Shown: one piece after another, positions 8,565 to 16,300 of the stretch | Numbering within the stretch: the stretch's first letter is position 1 | Layout of the letters: each line of letters starts with the position of its first letter | Assembly: GCA_001769125.1 (NCBI GenBank) | Contig: MEOG01000007.1 | Location: forward strand, 1 to 49,323 | Length of the DNA: 49,323 nucleotides | From: Bacteroidetes bacterium GWF2_35_48 | Lineage (GTDB): Bacteria; Bacteroidota; Bacteroidia; Bacteroidales; GWF2-35-48 | Direction of reading: 5' to 3' | Made by a program: the position numbers and the translations under genes | The notes under the pieces: generated by a model | Seen by the model: only the letters and a program-made list of their open reading frames with translations | Told to the model about the DNA's origin: nothing | Databases searched by the model: none

Positions 8565-11531
8565 TCTTTTAGTGTTCTCTCAATATTGTTTTATCTGCTT
8601 CTATCCTTTAAAGCCACTACTACTACTTATGCCCAATGGAACGATGCCGATGTAATAATACCACAAATTCCTGTTCCGCAGCCAGAATTTAATTTACCCT
8701 GCGGTATTACAGGCTCTCCGTCAAACATTATAAACAGCACCATAAACAACCCTGCTTACACTTACATCTGGACTTTCAGCGATGGTTCTGTTGAGTATTC
8801 TGATGGCTCAAGTCCTGATATTTCTCACACTTTTGAAAGTTACGGGTACTATTGTGTTGACTTGGTAGTAAACACAGGTTGCGCAACAGCAGAAAACTCA
8901 AAAACTATCTTCATTGTTCCAGTCGCCTGCGCCTGCAACAATGTTGCCAATTACCATTATCCCGACAATTCATTTGTCAACACCGAAACATGGAACAGTC
9001 TGGAAACAAAGATAGAAGGCGATTTATATATAACCCAATATCAAACCCTCACTCTTGAGAACTGCACACTCCGTTTTGGACCCAAGGGCAGAATTATAGT
9101 AATGGAAGGAGCGCATTTAATCATTAATAATTCCCTGTTATCAACTCTTTCAAACTGCCCCGGCTATTTATGGCAGGGCATTGAAGTATGGGGCAATGCG
9201 GCGCAATCGCCTTTAGGCGCCCTGCAGGGCGAGGTTCAGATTGACAACAATTCTATAATTGAAAATGCGCATATTGCAGTATTGCTCGGCGCAAGAAATA
9301 TGGATAAAATTTGCGATAATTCTCAAATAACATTTAATTTGTTGAAAAGCGGCGGTAAAATAAAAGCAGGCGCAAATACAACCACGCAATACAGTACAGT
9401 ATTCCGCCACAATGGAATTGGAGTAAAAGTTTTACCAAAGAGCCTTGTATCTGTTTCTTCGGGTTACAAAATAGAAAAGTGTAATTTTGAGGGAAGCGCT
9501 TCTTTGCCCGACCCACTGTATGTGTTTAGTGATGTTTACACATGTTATCCCACAAATGCTAACCCTTTTGTTTCGGCAAGTTCAGGGGGAAAATCATATA
9601 TTGGTGTTTACATTGAAAACCTGAAAAATATTGGTGGTATCAGCATTAAAGATAATATATTCACGAATATGGCTTATGGTATTGAATCTGCTAATGCAAG
9701 GTTCGATATTCAAAAATGTTCATTTACTGATTTAGAAATGGGTATTCTTATACATAATTACACATCTGCCGTAAATGTATTCCACAAAATTTACAACCAG
9801 TGCTTTTTCGACAGGTTGCAGTATGGTATTTATATTAATGGCGGAAAAAACGATATGATTCAGGATTGTAATTTTGGTGGACAATATTCTTTACAGTCTA
9901 AAAATAACTGTGGTATTTTGGCTCATTCTTCTTCAGGTTTTAATATATTTGATAACAATTTTGAAAATTTCAAAATTGGTGTCCGTGTGATGAAAAGCGG
10001 TTCTACAGGCGGTATCATTAAAAATAGTATCAGTAATGAAGGTAATATTTTTAAATATTGCAGAAAAAGCATTGAAACCATATCAGACAATTCTGCGCTG
10101 AAAATAAAGTGTAATACACACACAAATTCAACTAATTCTAATACTTATTTCAGAAACTGGACAAATGCCGGAACTCTTGCATGGCAGGGTGAAGCGCCTG
10201 GCAACGATGTTACCAAGCCGGCAGGTAATACTTTTACACCATATAATTACCAACAAATTTATTCAAATACTTTTTATAAATACTTCTGTCATAAAAATCC
10301 CTGGTCTGTAAAACCTGTACCGCTTGGCAATGTTAATGTTGACGATCAAAATAATTTGTGGTTTACCAGCACCACAGCTTGCCCTGTTGATAATACAACA
10401 CCATCAATTATTGTGTTGGAAACACAGTTTAATCAGTTAAATACGTCTAATTCTGTACTCAGGCTGCGATTCGATAGTGTGGTAAATATTCTTGACAAAG
10501 GCCAGACTGCATTATTAATAAGCATGATTCAGGGCAATACAAACGAAGGACAGTTGAAAAATAAACTCCTTACAAATTCACCTTTGTCAGATAATGTGTT
10601 GTCTGAATTGATAAGCAGCAATAAACTTGCTCCGGGTAATTTCAAAAACGTAATGGGTAAAAACCTGCCTGTAACAAAAACAGTTGAACCTGAATTCCTT
10701 GATAAAATAACACAATTGCCTCCCGGTATTGCAGATCAGTTGATTAAGCTTCATGGAAACAATCCGGGCGTGGTTACGCTTGCATCTATTCAAAGGGAAT
10801 TAGACAGAAACAATATCATACAAAAAGAAATCATGTCTGAACTTACGAGAATATACATTGACAGCGGACAAACCGATAAAGCCATTCAATTGTTGGAGAC
10901 ACAATCTGATGCAGGATCAAAGCAAACGCTTATTGCTTCGCTCATTGCAGAAAACAGGCTTGCAGAGGCTTCAACCCTGTTAAGCAATTTTATTCCTGCT
11001 GATGCCGACGAGGCAGATTGGCTTATTGTAAACAATATCCTGTTATCATTAGAAACACAGGGCAAAACCATTTATGACCTGAATAGCGCTCAAGTGCTGC
11101 AACTCCGTGATATTGCAACAACATGCCCCGCAGGGCTTGCAGCCATGAATGCACAATCAATTTTACGAATTGTCTTTAATGATAAATTCATTCCCTGCCC
11201 TGACGATACTCTGAGTACTGCGAGGTATAGCAATAATCCTGAAAATATTCCCGATTTTTCTATTGTTGATGAAGAAAATATTTTTCTGGGAGATAATTAT
11301 CCGAACCCCTTTAATCGCAAAACTGTAATTCCGTATTATCTGCCAGAGGGTATGTCTGCTGTTATGCAAATAAAAGATGTTCACGGCAGAATGCTTTCTG
11401 AATTCTCTTTGAAAACCGGCAAAAATCTTTTAGAAATTAATACTGAAGATTGGGCAGCGGGGGTTTATTATTACAGCCTAATATCAAATGGTGAAGTTAT
11501 CGAAAATAAAAAAATGATGTTAGTAAAATAA
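8559..11531 (+). CDS. T9SS-secreted beta-helix surface protein (copy A', protease-less relative of the first gene)
   Basis: 990 residues. The signal peptide ends near residue 26 (TTYAQ). A PKD-like domain follows at about 45-122 ('YIWTFSDGS... HTFESYGYYCVDL'), then a beta-helix-like region at about 140-560. The latter matches the first gene segment by segment: 'RFGPKGRIIV' against 'RFGPMGRIVV', and 'WQGIEVWG' in both. A helical region (about 610-880, with 'GQLKNKLLTNSPLSDNVLSELI') also has a counterpart in the first gene. A type A sorting domain (GDNYPNPFNRKT... AAGVYYYSL... KKMMLVK) ends the protein. No protease triad is present. It is therefore the C-terminal two-thirds of the first gene's architecture with its own signal peptide, a paralogue by duplication. 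Role unknown; probably an adhesin or scaffold. It starts 11 bp after the previous stop and ends 6 bp before the next gene. Confidence 0.85.
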   Translation: MKSFSVLSILFYLLLSFKATTTTYAQWNDADVIIPQIPVPQPEFNLPCGITGSPSNIINSTINNPAYTYIWTFSDGSVEYSDGSSPDISHTFESYGYYCVDLVVNTGCATAENSKTIFIVPVACACNNVANYHYPDNSFVNTETWNSLETKIEGDLYITQYQTLTLENCTLRFGPKGRIIVMEGAHLIINNSLLSTLSNCPGYLWQGIEVWGNAAQSPLGALQGEVQIDNNSIIENAHIAVLLGARNMDKICDNSQITFNLLKSGGKIKAGANTTTQYSTVFRHNGIGVKVLPKSLVSVSSGYKIEKCNFEGSASLPDPLYVFSDVYTCYPTNANPFVSASSGGKSYIGVYIENLKNIGGISIKDNIFTNMAYGIESANARFDIQKCSFTDLEMGILIHNYTSAVNVFHKIYNQCFFDRLQYGIYINGGKNDMIQDCNFGGQYSLQSKNNCGILAHSSSGFNIFDNNFENFKIGVRVMKSGSTGGIIKNSISNEGNIFKYCRKSIETISDNSALKIKCNTHTNSTNSNTYFRNWTNAGTLAWQGEAPGNDVTKPAGNTFTPYNYQQIYSNTFYKYFCHKNPWSVKPVPLGNVNVDDQNNLWFTSTTACPVDNTTPSIIVLETQFNQLNTSNSVLRLRFDSVVNILDKGQTALLISMIQGNTNEGQLKNKLLTNSPLSDNVLSELISSNKLAPGNFKNVMGKNLPVTKTVEPEFLDKITQLPPGIADQLIKLHGNNPGVVTLASIQRELDRNNIIQKEIMSELTRIYIDSGQTDKAIQLLETQSDAGSKQTLIASLIAENRLAEASTLLSNFIPADADEADWLIVNNILLSLETQGKTIYDLNSAQVLQLRDIATTCPAGLAAMNAQSILRIVFNDKFIPCPDDTLSTARYSNNPENIPDFSIVDEENIFLGDNYPNPFNRKTVIPYYLPEGMSAVMQIKDVHGRMLSEFSLKTGKNLLEINTEDWAAGVYYYSLISNGEVIENKKMMLVK

Positions 11532-11537
11532 AAAAAG

Positions 11538-12893
11538 ATGAAAAATTTATTTGTTTTCTTACTTGCCTTAACTTCATATTTTAGTTATTCCCAGGTGTGG
11601 AAATCTTTTGGGGCAGATAGTTTATATATACCCGGTAATCCCACTTCTTATATAAATATATTTAAAGTGATTAATTCAAAATTATATGCTACTGGAGCCT
11701 TTATGAAATCGGGTGATACCACTTTATGGGGTTTTGGTAATTGGGATAGCACAAAATGGAGCGCAGTAGGCTTCACTAAATCTTATGGTGGTGGTGGCTT
11801 TTGTATAGAACTATTTCAAAATAAAATATATTACGGTGGCGGCTTCATTAATTTAAGCGATAATGATATTATTGATTATTTAGGTTGTTGGAATGACACA
11901 ACCTGGCAGCCTGTTGGTAGCATCGGTTCACCAAATGGTTCTGTTCGGGCAATATCATTTAAAGACAAGTTATATATAGGTGGTGGTTTTGGCTATATTG
12001 GTTCAACTTATTTTAATGGAATTGCAGCCTGGGATGGTTCGCAGTGGCACCATGTTGAAAATTTTGACGGTGCTGTATCTGCATTCGCTATTTTTAATAA
12101 TGAACTTTATGCGGGAGGATTTTTCACATCGGTTTCAGGCACGCCTGCCTATTTTATTGCTCGTTACGATGGTGCTCAATGGCATGATGTAGGCGGTGGG
12201 CTCGATGGCTATGTGAAATCACTCAAGGTTGATACAGTTGAAAATGTATTGTATGTTGGCGGCGCTTTTTTTAATACAGGAGATAACACGCACGTCCGTT
12301 TCATCGCCAAATGGGATGGTTCTCACTGGTATGATGTTGGTGGCGGTTTCAATCAGGATGTTGAGACAATAGAAATTTACAGGGGTCAGCTTTATGCAGG
12401 TGGTTATTTTGACACAGCCGGAACACAGCGCATTCCTTATCTCGCAAAATTTAATGGCAATAACTGGGAACAGGTGGGGAGCGGAATAGGCAATGCTGTT
12501 TTTGCAATGGCTGAATATAAAGACGAATTATATGTTGGCGGACAATTCAAACATGCCGGAGGCCTTGCTTCTTCGTGTATTGCCAAATGGTATATTCACC
12601 CGGATTCTGTTAATGTAACCACAGAACTACAAGCCTCTACAAAAGAACAACAAATAAAAATTTATCCCAATCCGACAAATGGAAATATTACAATAGAATT
12701 TACTTTACCGGAAAAGCAAAAAGCCTTATTGAAAATATACAACTCCAAAGGAGAGCTTTTCAGAAAATTTATTGTTGCTGAAAATGAAAATCAGAAAAAT
12801 ATTGATACTTCAAAATGGGCAAAGGGTGTGTATTATTGTGTGGTGGAGCAGAAGGGGAAAAGGTTTTCTCAGGTTAAATTTATTGTTGAATAA
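11538..12893 (+). CDS. Seven-repeat propeller-like secreted protein with T9SS sorting domain (copy B')
   Basis: 451 residues. Signal peptide of about 18 residues (ends SYSQ). Seven repeats follow the same pattern as the 7168-8547 gene ('LYAGGFFTSVSG... FIARYDGAQWHDVGGG'), then an almost identical tail 'KWYIHPDSVNVTTELQAS' and sorting domain. The body has drifted considerably from its paralogue, but the last 103 codons and the sequence just past the stop are about 97% identical in DNA. It is the last gene of the likely four-gene operon; the spacing to the previous stop is only 6 bp. Function unknown. The beta-propeller fold is an inference from the repeat count. Confidence 0.85.
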   Translation: MKNLFVFLLALTSYFSYSQVWKSFGADSLYIPGNPTSYINIFKVINSKLYATGAFMKSGDTTLWGFGNWDSTKWSAVGFTKSYGGGGFCIELFQNKIYYGGGFINLSDNDIIDYLGCWNDTTWQPVGSIGSPNGSVRAISFKDKLYIGGGFGYIGSTYFNGIAAWDGSQWHHVENFDGAVSAFAIFNNELYAGGFFTSVSGTPAYFIARYDGAQWHDVGGGLDGYVKSLKVDTVENVLYVGGAFFNTGDNTHVRFIAKWDGSHWYDVGGGFNQDVETIEIYRGQLYAGGYFDTAGTQRIPYLAKFNGNNWEQVGSGIGNAVFAMAEYKDELYVGGQFKHAGGLASSCIAKWYIHPDSVNVTTELQASTKEQQIKIYPNPTNGNITIEFTLPEKQKALLKIYNSKGELFRKFIVAENENQKNIDTSKWAKGVYYCVVEQKGKRFSQVKFIVE

Positions 12894-12910
12894 AACAAGA
12901 AAGTATGAAA
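12585..12910 (+). repeat. 326-bp near-identical block, copy 2
   Basis: Partner of 8239-8564. It again includes the stop codon and a trailing ATGAAA. In this copy the reading frame that begins at 12905 closes after seven codons (MKRLLVL, TAA at 12926-12928), so it is a stub of a next gene rather than a gene. Confidence 0.85.
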
Positions 12911-12928
12911 CGATTATTAGTATTGTAA
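12905..12928 (+). pseudogene. Seven-codon stub of a deleted downstream gene
   Basis: The spacer AACAAGAAAGT and ATGAAA precede this stub exactly as they precede the 990-residue gene at 8559. Here the frame stops after MKRLLVL. The likeliest reading is that a third A-type gene, or the join point of the duplication, was lost and replaced by the palindromic non-coding element that follows. Confidence 0.5.
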
Positions 12929-12944
12929 AAATATGCCATCACAA

Positions 12945-13011
12945 TTACAGGCACATTTGGCTTTTCACACAAAGCCGACAGCACATACACCAAAGCCAAA
13001 AGAGCCTGTAA
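12945..13011. repeat. Imperfect inverted repeat, 20-bp arms
   Basis: Arms 12945-12964 and 12992-13011 pair at 18 of 20 positions. A smaller hairpin GGCTTT(TCACAC)AAAGCC sits inside the left half. Together with the element at 13096-13202 it fills the gap between the operon and the UvrA gene and looks like a dispersed intergenic repeat rather than coding DNA. Confidence 0.6.
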
Positions 13012-13095
13012 ACTCAACATTTTCAAAAATTTTTCTTCTACGCTTTTAAAGAGAGAAAATGAAATTAAAATATTGTGATAATAATACACATGGCT

Positions 13096-13202
13096 ACAAC
13101 ACTGTGCGTAGCACAATTTTTTTTAACATGATAACGCTAGCCCTACGGGCATGCGCGATAGGTCTAAGGTAAAAAAAACTGTGCCAGCGCATATACCGTT
13201 GT
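13096..13202. repeat. 107-bp imperfect palindrome with ACAAC/GTTGT ends, attC-like
   Basis: The left arm (13096-13127) and right arm (13168-13202) are imperfect complements. They share terminal ACAAC/GTTGT, a TGTGC core and a long T/A run. The centre carries a small GCCC(TAC)GGGC hairpin at 13140-13150. Overall size, bulged long palindrome and AAC...GTT ends recall integron attC recombination sites, but the outer boxes do not match the RYYYAAC/GTTRRRY consensus well. An alternative is a dispersed palindromic repeat or MITE. No integrase is in the window. Confidence 0.5.
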
Positions 13203-13304
13203 TTAAATTTTCAATTATTTTTTAGTATAACACTCTGTACTATTAGTTCAGTATTTGTAAATCCTTAAAATATTATCAATTTTACTCAATTTTAATTTCC
13301 AATT

Positions 13305-16300
13305 ATGCCCAATAAAATAACCCTCAAAGGAGCCAGAGAAAACAATCTCAAAAATATTGATATTGAATTTCCTTTAAATAAATTTATTGTTGTTACCGGT
13401 GTTTCCGGTTCCGGAAAATCTTCGCTTGTATTTGGTACATTGCATCAGGAGGCGCAAAAGCGTTATCTTGAAAATTTGAATTCTTATGCACGACAGTACA
13501 TGAGTCGCTTACACACTGCTGATTTTGATGCTGTGGAATTTTTACATCCAACAATCGCTCTTGAGCAAAAAACAAAAGTTTCTCACGCGTGGTCTACTGT
13601 TGGAACGCTTACAGGGTTATATGATTTACTCCGATTGCTTTTTGCCCGTTTCGGCAAAGCTGAAAAACCCTCAAATGTAAAAATTAATCGCAGCCTCTTT
13701 TCTTTTGTTTCTCCCGAAGGGGCTTGCCCTGTGTGCAGGGGTCTTGGCTTTGAAGAAAAAGTTGATGCCGATATGTTGATTGGAGATCCCTCAAAATCTA
13801 TTCGTGAGGGCGCATTTTTAATTACAAATGATAAAGGCTACCTCATGTATTCGCAGGTTACTCCCGATGTGCTGAATCAGGTTTGTAATGCGCATGGTTT
13901 TTCTATTGATATCCCCTGGAAAGACATGACGGATGAGCAAAAAAAAACAATTTTATTTGGAACAGAAATCATTAAAATTCCCTACGGAAAACATACCCTT
14001 GAATCGCGTTTAACATGGACTGGAATAACTGCGCGCCCAAGGGAAGAAGGTTTTTATAAAGGCATTATTCCCGTAATGGAACAAATATTAAAACGAGATA
14101 GAAATCCGAATATTTTAAAATATACTTCTTCTAAGAGATGCAGCTCCTGTGGCGGTAAACGGTTAAATCCCGATGCCCTGAATGTTTTGTTTGAATGTAA
14201 AACCATTCACGATTTTAATGAGATGAATATCCTGAATATTCATTATGTTTTTTCTTCATTACAAAGGAATGATGCTGCATTGAAAATAATTGTAGAGAAT
14301 ATTGTTCATCAATCAGCCCAGCTTAATGAACTGGGGCTTGGATACCTGACTTTGTCGCGACCTTCTGCAACACTTACAGGCGGAGAAACACAACGTATCC
14401 GTCTTTGCTCTCAGATTGCAGGTGGTATGTGGGGCGTGCTTTATTTGCTCGATGAACCTACTGTAGGACTGCATCCTTATGATAATAAAAAAATGCTTGA
14501 TTTGTTATTTCGTTTGCGTGACAATGGTAATACAGTTATAGCCGTAGAGCACGATATAGAGACGATGAAACATGCCGATTACCTTATAGATATTGGTCCG
14601 GATGCAGGTCGTAACGGTGGAGAAATTACGTATATCAAAGAAAAAAATAATGTGATTTTTGATTCCGGAAACAGCCGTACAAAGCAATATCTCGATAAAA
14701 ATTATCTTTCATTTTTTCAGAGCAAAAAGCGTGTTGTTGATAATTATCTTCGATTATCAGGAGCAAAAAAAAATAATTTAAAAAACATAAATATTGCCAT
14801 CCAATGTGCCTGCATAAATGTAGTTACAGGTGTTTCCGGCGCGGGAAAGTCTTCTCTGGTTCATGGAATATTTGTACCAAATTTAAAAAAAATAAAAGAA
14901 GGAAAAACGAATAATTTAAGCGATGTTGATTCTATTTCAGGCTGCGAATTTATTCATAAAATAATTGAAGTTGACCAAAAACCTATTGGAAAAAATTCAA
15001 GATCCAATCCTGCTACTTATACTGGTATATTTGATGTTATCCGTGATATTTTTGCAGCGTTGCCTGAATCTAAAAAAAGAAAGTGGAGCAAGAGTCGTTT
15101 TAGTTTTAATGTGAAAGGCGGTCGGTGTGAAGCCTGTGAAGGAGCAGGCGCTCTCGAAGTAGGTATGCAATTTCTCGGCGCATCGGAAGTTGTATGTGAG
15201 AATTGTAACGGCAAAAGATATAATGAGGAAACACTCGAAATAATTTATAAAGAAAAAAATATTGCTGATATTTTAGCCTTAGAAATCAGTGATGCTGTTA
15301 ATTTTTTTTCTGATCAGCCGCGTTTGTTTCATTTATTATCGTGGCTTGATAAATTAGGACTTGGATATTTGAAATTAGGACAAAGCTCATCAACGCTTTC
15401 GGGAGGAGAGGCGCAGCGTATCAAGCTTGCAACAGAATTGAGTGCGCGGTCTTCTGAGAAAATTTTATATGTTCTCGATGAACCAACAACAGGGCTTCAT
15501 GTTGAAGATATCAAACGGCTTATGAATGCTTTGCACTCACTTGCAGATGAAGGGCACACGCTGGTAATAATAGAACACAGCCCGGAAATTATTTTATCTG
15601 CGGATCATGTTATTGATCTTGGTCCCGATAGTGGCGATGAAGGCGGACAGCTGGTTTTTGAAGGGAGTGTGGAGGATTTGATTTTATGCAAGCGTTCCAA
15701 AACCGGAATATTTTTAAAGAATTTAATTGATAATGATTTCAGCAATTTTGAGAATTTTTCTGAAAAGGATAAAGCAGATGCGCCCATACGTTGTATGAAA
15801 ATTTCTACAAACAATTTAAAAAATATTGATGTGGATATTCCTGTAAACAAAATAACATGTGTAACAGGAATAAGCGGCAGTGGTAAATCTTCTTTTGCAT
15901 TTGATACCTTGTATGCAGAAAGTAAATTCAGGTATCTTGAAAATTATTCGACTTTTGTGCGGACGCGTATCGGCGGAGGAAAGAGAGGAAATTTTGAAAG
16001 TATTCACGGTTTAATGCCTGGGCTTGCTTTAAGTCAGCGTGTGTTTCAGACAAATTTAAGAGCCACTGTTGCCAGTCTTTCCGGTATTTATGATTTGGTA
16101 AGAATTTTATTTTCAAGATTTGGGTTAAGAGCATGTCCTGTTTGCGGAAGCATTGTCTTTGCTGATGGATATTGTTCTGCATGTAATTATTACACGCATG
16201 AACTTTTAACATCAAGCATGTTTTCTCCCAATCATGCCGCAGGAGCTTGTTCTGTGTGTGAAGGAACAGGTGTTGTTAAATCCTGCGATGAAAATAAGTT

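Larger units (their letters stand above)
12929..13304. other. Intergenic region between the T9SS operon and the uvrA-like gene
   Basis: This gap holds the two palindromic elements described separately and the leader of the UvrA-like gene. A 78-codon minus-strand frame across it has no support as a gene. I do not see a convincing TAnnTTTG promoter for the gene at 13305; the nearest approach is TATTTG around 13252. Confidence 0.6.

Noticed and set aside
12880-13116. 78-codon minus-strand frame after the second propeller gene
   Set aside because: It runs antisense into the propeller stop region and lies mostly over the inverted repeat at 12945-13011, so it is most simply a translation of non-coding repeat DNA; no start signal is seen.
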